A DNA stretch of 64,000 nucleotides from Photobacterium malacitanum (GTDB lineage: Bacteria > Pseudomonadota > Gammaproteobacteria > Enterobacterales > Vibrionaceae): contig NZ_FYAK01000005.1 in assembly GCF_900185615.1 (NCBI RefSeq), positions 1 through 64,000 of the forward strand, in the 5' to 3' direction. Each line of letters starts with the position of its first letter. Within the stretch, counting starts at the first letter, position 1. Below are positions 43,731 through 51,444 of the stretch, in pieces. The position numbers and the translations under genes were made by a program. Below the pieces are notes generated by a model. The model was not told the origin of the DNA, searched no databases, and saw nothing but the letters and a program-made list of their open reading frames with translations.

Positions 43731-44197
43731 AGTTTTAAACCACCAATTTTACCAAGGCCATGAGTAACGGGACTCAACATGCCAATTTTAACCGCCGCCG
43801 GTGCTGCTTTTTTAGTGCCACAACCACAGCCACAGCCTCCTTTTTCACGTTTACAAGCGCGGCCTTGATCTGCTGTTAGTAATGCTTCTTTGGTCACGCT
43901 ACCTGCTAAAAAGTCGGCTAATGTTGTTCGTGGTGCAACCCGACTGACACTAAACCCAGCTTGTAATAATCGCGCTAAAGAACGGGTGCCAATATTACCC
44001 AATACAATTTCAGTCACATTCAATGCTGCCAGTTGGCGCTGCAATATTTTTTTATGTTTGCATCCCAACTCACGACTACCACTGTTTTCAATTCGATCAA
44101 CCAGTTGACCTTGCTGATCATAAATAGCAAACGTGGCTGCTTTACCAAAATGGCCCGCTATTTGATTTCGTGGCGTCAATGCAATTGCTATTAACAT
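43727..44197 (-). CDS. NifX/NifB-type Fe-Mo cofactor domain protein with Cys-rich tail
   Basis: A 156-aa protein whose first 105 residues match the dinitrogenase iron-molybdenum cofactor family (NifX/NafY/NifB C-terminal fold): MLIAIALTPRNQIAGHFGKA, then VTEIVLGNIGTRSLARLLQAGF. A Cys cluster follows (Cys115, Cys122, Cys124, Cys126 in CKREKGGCGCGCG), which could bind metal. Proteins of this family outside nitrogen fixers are thought to carry or chaperone Fe-S or Mo clusters; no nif genes are visible here. It lies three bases after the DUF134 gene and overlaps the NqrM-like gene. Confidence 0.85.
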   Translation of the reverse strand: MLIAIALTPRNQIAGHFGKAATFAIYDQQGQLVDRIENSGSRELGCKHKKILQRQLAALNVTEIVLGNIGTRSLARLLQAGFSVSRVAPRTTLADFLAGSVTKEALLTADQGRACKREKGGCGCGCGTKKAAPAAVKIGMLSPVTHGLGKIGGLKL

Positions 44198-44200
44198 AAA

Positions 44201-44500
44201 TTAATCCTCGGTAGTCTGTGTGCTATCTGGTGCTAACTCTAATGCCATTCCCATCACTAATGCTTGAGCCACTTTATGGCGTCCACGAGCAATAATATTA
44301 CCTAAGGTTTGGCGTGATACACCGAGTTGTTGTGCTGCTTGCTGTTGCTGTAATCCTTGCATATCCACCAACCTTAGCGCCTCAAGTTCATCACTCGCTA
44401 AAGCTAATCGCGGTAATTGCTTCATCGGTACTCCATTGGGTTTAAAGCAACTATAAGCGGGACGACAGCTAATTTTTCTGACAATTTTTGGGCGTGCCAT
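44201..44500 (-). CDS. DUF134 (UPF0251) predicted DNA-binding protein
   Basis: A 99-aa protein beginning MARPKIVRKISCRP, which fits the DUF134 family. It has two Cys near the N-terminus and a sigma-70 region-4-like helix-turn-helix (QQAAQQLGVSRQTLGNII, about residues 55-75). I chose the ATG at 44500 on family similarity; four codons further upstream are also open. DUF134 genes typically accompany NifX-like genes and probably regulate them. A perfect palindrome 34 bases upstream may be its operator. Confidence 0.85.
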   Translation of the reverse strand: MARPKIVRKISCRPAYSCFKPNGVPMKQLPRLALASDELEALRLVDMQGLQQQQAAQQLGVSRQTLGNIIARGRHKVAQALVMGMALELAPDSTQTTED

Positions 44501-44984
44501 AATGATCATCATCTCGGTTTATTTGGGTTATTATTGGCATATGCCAAAAACCATACCTTGATCTAGGATCATAAATGACGATCTAGCTTGTTTTTTAGCA
44601 TCTAATAAAGATCGCCCTGCCACTACATCTTCAAAAAATATTCAGCAGCATAAAGTATCGAAATAGCCTTCAAAGCTATCACCGTAACGAATACCACCAG
44701 CACCAGCTTACGTTCAAAAAAACACCATATATAAGCAATCACAGTCAAACATCGGCAATCTTGTCTTTATCGTCACAGAAAATAGCCCGTTTTCTACAAG
44801 ATTAATGATTTATAAAATATCGCAAATTTAGGATATTAATCTGCAGATTACGTTTATAGCTGTTGAATACGTTATCAATTTAACAATATCGTTAAATTTA
44901 CGCTGATAATGTCACAAAAACGTCATTTGATTTCGAGTATACTAATGCCGTTAATCGCCAGGACGGTCGGAGTTAAACTGTATT
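44501..44984. other. Intergenic region upstream of DUF134 gene
   Basis: About 480 AT-rich bases with no convincing ORF. It holds the palindrome at 44534-44547 (leader of the minus-strand unit) and, towards the right, a TATACT element at 44938-44943 that may be the -10 of the plus-strand small gene at 44985. Nothing else is recognised. Confidence 0.5.
44534..44547. promoter_or_regulatory. 14-bp perfect palindrome, candidate operator
   Basis: TTGGCATATGCCAA is perfectly self-complementary and lies 34 bases upstream of the DUF134 start codon, where a promoter is expected. Operator function for DUF134 or another regulator is an inference from position and symmetry. Confidence 0.55.
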
Positions 44985-45188
44985 ATGCGGATGTTCAAAC
45001 GCTACTTGCCTAAATTAATTGCCAAGCATGTTAGTCGTATATTTAATGGAAGAATTTATATTGATGGTCGTGGAGGCTATCATTTTGAAAAGGGAATATT
45101 GTTAGTGCCAGTTAAGGCGCAACAGCATCATTATGATACGGTTAACGAAGTTAACCTCGAAATTAAGCGTCTACGTGAAATTTACTAA
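44985..45188 (+). CDS. Small conserved-looking hypothetical protein
   Basis: A 67-aa basic protein of unknown function. It begins MRMFKRYLPKLIAKHVSRIF, a positively charged amphipathic stretch, followed by NGRIYIDGRGGYHFEKGILLVP and a polar C-terminus (EVNLEIKRLREIY). There is no signal peptide or clear TM. GGAG lies about 15 bases before the ATG, farther than usual. A -10-like TATACT precedes it and a hairpin follows. I think it is real from its balanced composition, and a Vibrionaceae-specific family is likely, but no function is assigned. Confidence 0.6.
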   Translation: MRMFKRYLPKLIAKHVSRIFNGRIYIDGRGGYHFEKGILLVPVKAQQHHYDTVNEVNLEIKRLREIY

Positions 45189-45198
45189 AGACAGCATC

Positions 45199-45222
45199 AA
45201 GCCCACTTAATTGAGTGGGCTT
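45199..45222. terminator. Terminator between the 67-aa gene and gcvH
   Basis: AAGCCCACT-TAATTG-AGTGGGCTT, a perfect 9-bp stem between two convergent genes. T-runs on either side are short, so efficiency is uncertain. Confidence 0.6.
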
Positions 45223-45234
45223 TAATCGTCATCG

Positions 45235-45627
45235 CTATTCGTCATCAGCGATCGTGTCGAGATAATCTTCAGCATCAAGCCATTCATCGGTATCTTGGTC
45301 TGCATCAATACGTATTTGAAATAGCCATCCATCACCATAAGGATCACTATTTACCCATTCAGGTGCTGCATCAAGTTCTTCATTAATAGCGATAATCGTT
45401 CCAGTACATGGCGCATAAATATCTGATGCCGCTTTTACTGATTCAATCACAGCGCATTCTTCACCCGCATCAACCGCAGTGCCATTATCAGGTAAATCAA
45501 TAAACACCATATCGCCTAATAAGGTTTGAGCGTGATCGCTGATCCCAACCGTATAAATACCATCACCTTCATCACGTAGCCATTCATGGGTATGGGTAAA
45601 TTTTAACTCTGAGGGCACATAGCTCAT
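45235..45627 (-). CDS. gcvH: Glycine cleavage system H protein
   Basis: GcvH carries the lipoyl-bound aminomethyl group between the P, T and L proteins. The 130-aa product aligns well with E. coli GcvH from memory, with lipoylated Lys65 in [17 protein letters not shown] lies before the ATG. It follows ubiI, which is the E. coli position of the gcvTHP operon, but gcvT and gcvP are absent here. It therefore stands alone, separated from ubiI by a terminator, with its own leader. No glycine riboswitch was recognised in that leader. Confidence 0.95.
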   Translation of the reverse strand: MSYVPSELKFTHTHEWLRDEGDGIYTVGISDHAQTLLGDMVFIDLPDNGTAVDAGEECAVIESVKAASDIYAPCTGTIIAINEELDAAPEWVNSDPYGDGWLFQIRIDADQDTDEWLDAEDYLDTIADDE

Positions 45628-45719
45628 TTATATATCCTTTTAAAATTCACTATTAATCGGTAACTATCACTCTATGTTTTACTGTAGGTGAAATTATTTT
45701 TTTTGCTTCATTTAGCGAC

Positions 45720-45747
45720 AAAAAAACCGCAACAAAAAATGCTGCGG
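45720..45747 (-). terminator. Rho-independent terminator after ubiI
   Basis: On the minus strand CCGCAGCA-TTTTT-TGTTGCGG (one G-T pair) is followed by seven T, 40 bases after the ubiI stop. It cuts gcvH off from the ubi operon. Confidence 0.85.
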
Positions 45748-45787
45748 CTTAAATAGGTTATTACTCAATTAGAGTGCTGAACCGAAA

Positions 45788-46999
45788 TTACTTATAGCGA
45801 GCTAACTCAGGCAATTCACCACTTAACCCTAACGCACGTCGCATAAATTCATCTTTGACACCAGGCGCTTTGTTGGCAAATAACATTCCGAGATCGCGCA
45901 CCAATTTTTTAGCTGGATTAGCCCCATCAAACAGGGTCTTAAAACCTTGCATAGCAGTGATCATTTTCGCCGCTTCAGCTTTACGCCAGCGCTCGTAATG
46001 ACGCAAGTTAGCTTGCTTACCAATGTCTTTATCCGCTTGCCATAAGCCAATAATTTCTTGCGCTAATGCCGCTGCATCCAATAAACCCAGGTTAACGCCT
46101 TGGCCTGCCAATGGATGGATCGTATGAGCCGCATCCCCGACTAATGCCACCCGCTCACGCACAAAATCTTGAGCGTAACGCATTTTCAGTGGAAAGGCCT
46201 GGCGCTGGCCTTCAACTCGGCATAACCCTAATCGGTGATCAAACGCAGCAGTTAAGTGTTGGTTAAATTGCTCGTCACTGACATCACACAGTTGCATTGC
46301 TTGCTCTGGCGGCAATGACCATACAATTGAGCACAAATCTTGTTCCGCTAATGGTAAAAACGCTAATGGACCATCAGGACGAAAAATTTGCCGCGCGGTC
46401 TGCAAGTGAGGTTCATCACAACGAATATTAGCCACCAGCGCACTATGACCGTAATCCCAATGGGTCAGTGGAATATCAACATGTTGGCGCAACCAAGAAT
46501 TGGCACCATCAGCACCAACCACTAATTTAGCAGTAAGGTTTTTGCCTGATTCTAATGTGATCCAAGCTTCTGTTTCACCAAACGCGATATTCTGGCATTT
46601 ATCAGGGGCAAATAAGCTCACATTGGCTTGCTTACTGACCTGATCCAATAACGCTAACTGAATCACTCGATTTTCAACAATATAGCCTAAATTAGGCTGG
46701 GCTAAACGCTCTGCATCAAAATCAATATGTGCAAAGCTGTCTTGCTCCCATACTTCCATTTTGCTGTAAGGACTCATACGACGGTCGCAGATACCATTCC
46801 AGGCTCCAACCCCACGTAATATGCGCTCACTAGCACGGCTTAACGCTGACACTCGCACGTCAGGTAAAGCTGCTAACTCAGGCTCTGGTAGTTTACCTTC
46901 AATCACAGCCACTCGTAATTCAGTATCGGCTAACGCTGCAGCCAACGTTAAACCGACCATGCCACCACCGATAATGGCGATATCAACATTTTGCATCAT
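45788..46999 (-). CDS. ubiI: Ubiquinone C5-hydroxylase UbiI (VisC)
   Basis: An FAD monooxygenase that performs the C5 hydroxylation in ubiquinone synthesis. The FAD motif IIGGGMVGLTLA starts at about residue 9, the family GADGANSWLR lies near 165, and the second FAD motif VALVGDAAHTIHPLAGQGVNLG near 290. Of the two paralogues here this one matches E. coli UbiI best (KMEVWEQDSFAHI, ALVANIRCDEPH, NPAKKLVRDLG). The length is 403 aa. It starts two bases after ubiH. Confidence 0.94.
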   Translation of the reverse strand: MMQNVDIAIIGGGMVGLTLAAALADTELRVAVIEGKLPEPELAALPDVRVSALSRASERILRGVGAWNGICDRRMSPYSKMEVWEQDSFAHIDFDAERLAQPNLGYIVENRVIQLALLDQVSKQANVSLFAPDKCQNIAFGETEAWITLESGKNLTAKLVVGADGANSWLRQHVDIPLTHWDYGHSALVANIRCDEPHLQTARQIFRPDGPLAFLPLAEQDLCSIVWSLPPEQAMQLCDVSDEQFNQHLTAAFDHRLGLCRVEGQRQAFPLKMRYAQDFVRERVALVGDAAHTIHPLAGQGVNLGLLDAAALAQEIIGLWQADKDIGKQANLRHYERWRKAEAAKMITAMQGFKTLFDGANPAKKLVRDLGMLFANKAPGVKDEFMRRALGLSGELPELARYK

Positions 47000-47001
47000 A
47001 G

Positions 47002-48189
47002 CTATCGTTTTACCTGTCCCATCGCACGGCGTAACAGCGGTGCTTGAAGTGTGTTAGAAAGGCTCATAGTCATCAAGCCCAGATTACGCCCAGCCACGAG
47101 CGCAGGATTATCATTGGCAAATAAGCCCACCAAACCAGCGGTCATGGCAACAGTTGCTTGTCGATCCGGTAATCGGCGCTCACGATAACGGCCCAATACG
47201 GTTGGTAAACCAATATCAGCCCCGCGGGCAACGCCTGCTGCTATTTCTTCCGCTAACGTCATCACATCGCGAAGTCCAAGATTAAAACCTTGGCCAGCAA
47301 TAGGATGCAGAGTTTGAGCAGCATTACCAATCACCGCCGTTCGATGTGACACTAACCGTTGCGCTTGGCGTAATATTAATGGGTAACAATGACGCTCACC
47401 CACCATAGTCAACGCGCCTAATCGCCACCCAAACACAGTTTGTAATTCTGCTAAAAATTGCGCATCAGATAATGCCATCATTCGTGCTTGTTGCTGCGGT
47501 TCAACACACCACACTAATGAACTTCGTCCTTGAGACATCGGCAATAATGCTACCGGCCCATGGTGAGTAAAGCGTTCAAATGCTTGGCCTTGATGCGGCT
47601 CAGAAGTAGTAACATTCGCAATGATCGCCACTTGCTCAAAATCATGTTCATTGCGGCCAATATGAAGTAAATCACAGCAGTGGGATAGCGCGCCATCTGC
47701 AGCTACCACTAATTTAGTCCGTAACCGTTTACCGTTACTTAACCGCACTAACGCCTCTGATTGAGTACGTTCTATATGGTCAACTTTTGCGGGACAAAAC
47801 AGATCAATTTGCGGGCGTATTGCGAGCTGCTGATGAAAAATTTCACCGGCAGCCGCCAACTCAATCACATAACCTAAAGCATCGACAGCCTGTTGCTGAG
47901 CAGATAACTCAACCATACCGGCATGACCACGATCAGACACATGAATGTGGTTGATTGCCGTCGCAACCTTTGCCAATGCCGGCCATAGCTGAATCGCGTC
48001 TAATAAGCGGCTCGAACCATACGACAGTGCAATACTGCGCGCATCATAGCCCGGATGTTGTTGCTCATCGGTTGCTACCGCTTCCACCACCGCGATATGT
48101 AATTGATGTTGGGTTAATTCATCGAGTGCAATTGCTAAGCATGCACCCACCATTGCACCACCGGCAATAACCACATCATATTGCTTCAC
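47002..48189 (-). CDS. ubiH: 2-octaprenyl-6-methoxyphenol hydroxylase UbiH
   Basis: An FAD monooxygenase for the C1 hydroxylation in ubiquinone synthesis. It shows VVIAGGAMVGACLAIAL at the N-terminus, the VVAADGALS motif, and AVIGNAAQTLHPIAGQGFNLGLRD. The GTG at 48189 (395 aa) follows AAGGA by six bases and is preferred over the longer TTG frame. It follows ygfB by about 27 bases; in E. coli pepP lies between them, but not here. Confidence 0.94.
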   Translation of the reverse strand: MKQYDVVIAGGAMVGACLAIALDELTQHQLHIAVVEAVATDEQQHPGYDARSIALSYGSSRLLDAIQLWPALAKVATAINHIHVSDRGHAGMVELSAQQQAVDALGYVIELAAAGEIFHQQLAIRPQIDLFCPAKVDHIERTQSEALVRLSNGKRLRTKLVVAADGALSHCCDLLHIGRNEHDFEQVAIIANVTTSEPHQGQAFERFTHHGPVALLPMSQGRSSLVWCVEPQQQARMMALSDAQFLAELQTVFGWRLGALTMVGERHCYPLILRQAQRLVSHRTAVIGNAAQTLHPIAGQGFNLGLRDVMTLAEEIAAGVARGADIGLPTVLGRYRERRLPDRQATVAMTAGLVGLFANDNPALVAGRNLGLMTMSLSNTLQAPLLRRAMGQVKR

Positions 48190-48216
48190 ATTTTGTCCTT
48201 TTCGCAATAGTAACTG

Positions 48217-48798
48217 TTAGTGAACTGTTGGCTGCTCTTGTGCATCATCGTCATTGACGAGACGCTGACCTAATTCAGAATGACAACTCAATACACACAT
48301 ACGCACATGCTCAACAACTTGCTCAAACAACGCTGCTTGCTCTTCAAGATCATCATCTTCATCAATACCAAGTTGTGAGATCTCTTGTAAATCAGCCAAT
48401 GCTTCAGTGATTTCTTCAGACAATTGATTTTTTTGTAAATCCATTAGTCCTAAACCAGAAATAAAACTATTTACCCACTCAGTTAATGCCTCAGCACGCT
48501 CAGATAACGGCTCATCATCATCTGGCATCAACAGTGAGAATTCAAATCCACCACCAATCAATTCTTCAGCAGTGGTCGTAAATAAAGTACGCACCATCAT
48601 TTTGGCACCATCGGTCAGTGGCTCGCCTTCATTGGCATAATCACATACCGGACCTGCCCAGCTTTCATCATCAACAGCAAGGCCACCGCAAATCATGCCA
48701 CTGAGTAAACCATGTAGCTCAGCAGGCATTGCTGCTAAGCCTTGCTCTTTTAAAGCCGCTTCAACAGCTGGGTATGTCGGTAGGGTTATTTCACTCAT
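48217..48798 (-). CDS. ygfB: YgfB family protein (UPF0149)
   Basis: A 193-aa acidic cytoplasmic protein of a family with no settled function; in Pseudomonas it has been linked to control of ampD expression. The N-terminal region AELHGLLSGMICGG is the family signature, and the C-terminal third is strongly acidic and helical. It heads the ygfB-ubiH-ubiI run and is divergent from zapA, as in E. coli. Confidence 0.9.
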   Translation of the reverse strand: MSEITLPTYPAVEAALKEQGLAAMPAELHGLLSGMICGGLAVDDESWAGPVCDYANEGEPLTDGAKMMVRTLFTTTAEELIGGGFEFSLLMPDDDEPLSERAEALTEWVNSFISGLGLMDLQKNQLSEEITEALADLQEISQLGIDEDDDLEEQAALFEQVVEHVRMCVLSCHSELGQRLVNDDDAQEQPTVH

Positions 48799-49183
48799 GG
48801 CTTATCACCTTTTAGTTGACGCAATATAAGATATATTTTTGTGACCATTACCTAACAATAATACTCAAGGTTAAGGTTACACTCATTGAAATTGTACCAA
48901 ACAATAGTCGCCGTTACGGCTTAGCGAGTATAATAATAGCAATGAGCGAATGCTGGCACTGTGTTATGCTAACACTTAAGCCTAGTTCGGCAAATGATAA
49001 CACTGGTGATAACGTTCAATCCTTAATCAACTTCGAACCGAGTCTGATTAATATCTGTTTAGTCAGAAGATAATGAACCAAAACCAAGACATAGCCGCTT
49101 GCATCTTGTAGAGGGTTTTTCTATATTGACCATGTCGCAAGCGGAATGAATACCCATTCTGGCACGGAGCAAATCGAAGGTTT
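48799..49183. other. ygfB-zapA divergent intergenic region
   Basis: About 385 bases. One 85-codon plus-strand frame from a TTG exists here but lacks a ribosome site and reads like noise. The region should contain the two divergent promoters; none could be assigned confidently. Confidence 0.45.
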
Positions 49184-49483
49184 ATGAGTACTCAGGCTGT
49201 AGAAATTCAAGTATTGGGCCGAAAATTAAAAGTTAATTGTCCAACGGGTCAAGAAGATGCATTACGTGCCGCGGCGACAGATTTTGACCAACGCTTGAAA
49301 GATATGTCTGCGCGTACTAACGTATCCGTAGAACAATTATTAATCTTTACTGGTCTCAATATCAGTAACGAGTTGCATTCAGAACGCCAACAACATAATC
49401 GCAATGCTGAATTAATATCCAATAAAATCAATTCACTAGAAGAAAATTTGGATAAAGTATTGCAATATCAGCCAAAGCGTTGA
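49184..49483 (+). CDS. zapA: Cell division protein ZapA
   Basis: ZapA promotes FtsZ filament bundling at the Z ring. The 99-aa product has the globular N-terminus EIQVLGRKLKVNCPTGQEDAL and a C-terminal coiled coil (about 55-95). It is directly followed by the 6S RNA gene and the 5-formyl-THF cyclo-ligase gene, the conserved zapA-ssrS-ygfA arrangement. Confidence 0.95.
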   Translation: MSTQAVEIQVLGRKLKVNCPTGQEDALRAAATDFDQRLKDMSARTNVSVEQLLIFTGLNISNELHSERQQHNRNAELISNKINSLEENLDKVLQYQPKR

Positions 49484-49492
49484 TAATGAATT

Positions 49493-49680
49493 GACCCTGG
49501 GGTGTGCGTCAGTGAATGAACGTCCCCGAGCCGATAAGCAAATACCCAGGATTGGCTTTTTTATTAGCTATTGAGCATGCTCAGCCTGACTGAGAAGCCT
49601 ACGGTTAATGTTGCCAGTCCACCTTGAACATCTGGTTCAAGGGCCTTATTTCGCAACGGCACCTTGGGGCACCCCTTACC
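49493..49680 (+). ncRNA. ssrS: 6S RNA
   Basis: 6S RNA binds sigma-70 RNA polymerase in stationary phase by mimicking an open promoter. Sequence hallmarks are the outer stem GGGGTG (49499-49504) with CACCCC (49670-49675), the CCCCGAGCCGATA block, the internal GAGCATGCTCAGCCTGACTG stretch, and the arm CCTTGAAC...GTTCAAGGG. The position between zapA and the formyl-THF ligase gene is the universal gammaproteobacterial one. The ends are approximate, about 185 nt. Confidence 0.92.
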
Positions 49681-49755
49681 TGAGTTTGACTTCCTTTGTG
49701 CGTATTAGCACTCTACAATCCTATAATACTCACTGTTCATGGATTGGATAACGAC

Positions 49756-50367
49756 GTGACGATTTCCCTCTCAGCGACCACCCAGCAATTGCGTTCTCAG
49801 CTACGACAACAAATTCGTCATGCGAGACAACAACTCTCACCGCAACAACAACACCACGCAGCACAACAATTATCCTTACGCCTACAAGCCTTAGATCGTA
49901 TTCAACGCAGCCAACATATTGCGGTTTATATTGCTAATGACGGTGAAATAGATCCACAGCCGTTTATCAACGGGTTATGGCAACAAGGAAAATCCGTTTA
50001 TTTACCGGTTTTGCATCCTTTTACTAAAGGCCATTTACTATTCTTGCACTATGATGCCAGCACGCCAATGACCACTAATCGCTATGGTATTAGCGAACCT
50101 AAATTAGATGTTCGACGCGTTAAGCCAATAGCACAACTTGATGTAATTTGTACGCCATTAGTGGCTTTTGATCGCCTCGGACAACGACTAGGTATGGGCG
50201 GTGGCTATTATGATCGCACTTTAAGCCAATGGCACCAGCACCGCCGCGGCCCTTATCCCATTGGCATCGGTCATGATTGCCAATATATTGCTCAGCTTCC
50301 CAATCAACACTGGGATGTGCCATTACCATTAATCATCACCCCTAACCATCAATTTACAGAGTCATAA
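49756..50367 (+). CDS. ygfA: 5-formyltetrahydrofolate cyclo-ligase
   Basis: The enzyme converts 5-formyl-THF to 5,10-methenyl-THF using ATP. The 203-aa product has the N-terminal LRSQLRQQIRHARQQLSP and the signature FDRLGQRLGMGGGYYDRTL. I chose the GTG at 49756 with GGAT six bases upstream; the frame is open further left but runs into the 6S RNA gene. In E. coli it is co-transcribed with ssrS. Confidence 0.92.
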   Translation: MTISLSATTQQLRSQLRQQIRHARQQLSPQQQHHAAQQLSLRLQALDRIQRSQHIAVYIANDGEIDPQPFINGLWQQGKSVYLPVLHPFTKGHLLFLHYDASTPMTTNRYGISEPKLDVRRVKPIAQLDVICTPLVAFDRLGQRLGMGGGYYDRTLSQWHQHRRGPYPIGIGHDCQYIAQLPNQHWDVPLPLIITPNHQFTES

Positions 50368-50549
50368 CACACTTAACGCAAACGATTGGCTTTTGGTTAA
50401 AAAAAACTGAATGTAACTGTATGTTATTCAAAAAGTTATATTTTTAGTTTTAAGTTTGCACGGTTTAACCATAGAATCCGACTGACGAAATCACTTCGGT
50501 TAGCTATAATCACCGTTCGCATAATTGAGGTCATTACGAGGAGAACGGC

Positions 50550-51209
50550 ATGACACAAGATGAAATGAAAAAAGCAGCCGGTTGGGCAGCACTTGAGTAC
50601 GTAACAAAAAACAGTATTGTTGGTGTAGGTACTGGTTCAACTGTTAATCACTTCATCGATGCCTTGGCAACCCGTAAAGAAGAGATCAAAGGCGCAGTTT
50701 CAAGCTCGGTCGCTTCAACTGAACGCCTAGAGCAAATTGGCATTAAAGTTTTTGATGCTAACGACGTTGCTAGCCTAGATATTTATGTTGATGGTGCAGA
50801 TGAAATCAATGCTCAATTTGACATGATCAAAGGTGGCGGTGCGGCATTAACTCGTGAAAAAATCGTCGCGGCAATTGCTAAGAAATTTGTTTGTATCGTT
50901 GATAATACCAAGCAAGTAGATGTACTTGGTCAATTCCCATTACCAGTTGAAGTGATTCCAATGGCACGCTCTTTCATTGGTCGTGAATTAGTGAAACTTG
51001 GTGGCGATCCGGTATACCGTGAAGGTGTTGTAACCGATAACGGTAATATCATTCTTGATGTTTACAACATGGCGATCACCGATCCAAAAGCAATGGAAGA
51101 CAGCATCAACGCCCTACCAGGTGTAGTAACCGTCGGTTTATTTGCCCATCGTGGCGCTGACGTTGTACTTGTTGGTACACCTGAAGGAACTAAAATCATC
51201 GAAAAATAA
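50550..51209 (+). CDS. rpiA: Ribose-5-phosphate isomerase A
   Basis: RpiA interconverts ribose 5-phosphate and ribulose 5-phosphate. The 219-aa protein shows [24 protein letters not shown] and [16 protein letters not shown], all family motifs including the catalytic Asp/Glu region. GAGGAGAA precedes the ATG. It lies between the cyclo-ligase gene and serA, as in E. coli. Confidence 0.97.
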   Translation: MTQDEMKKAAGWAALEYVTKNSIVGVGTGSTVNHFIDALATRKEEIKGAVSSSVASTERLEQIGIKVFDANDVASLDIYVDGADEINAQFDMIKGGGAALTREKIVAAIAKKFVCIVDNTKQVDVLGQFPLPVEVIPMARSFIGRELVKLGGDPVYREGVVTDNGNIILDVYNMAITDPKAMEDSINALPGVVTVGLFAHRGADVVLVGTPEGTKIIEK

Positions 51210-51233
51210 TGATTAATTCGTTATTTGATTACA

Positions 51234-51290
51234 AAACGGCCGCTGTTGATCGCTCGCGAATCATTAGCTGCCGTTTTTTATTGGCTTTTT
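51234..51290 (+). terminator. Possible terminator after rpiA
   Basis: CGGCCGCT...AGCTGCCG forms an 8-bp stem with one mismatch around a 21-base loop and is followed by six T. The large loop lowers confidence. Confidence 0.5.
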
Positions 51291-51444
51291 TGTAATATTC
51301 TTACCCTTAGTGATTAATTTTTGATACTTTATTAAACAGCATGTAGCAAACGTTTAACCATTTAGCTACTGAGATGTAATAACCCGCATTTAATAACCGC
51401 AGTGTTAGCATCATTAGTCGCTACGTTTTTAAGGATAAGAACCT

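Noticed and set aside
48816..49073. 85-codon plus-strand frame between ygfB and zapA
   Set aside because: TTG start, no ribosome site, and composition unlike neighbouring genes; it lies in a divergent promoter region.
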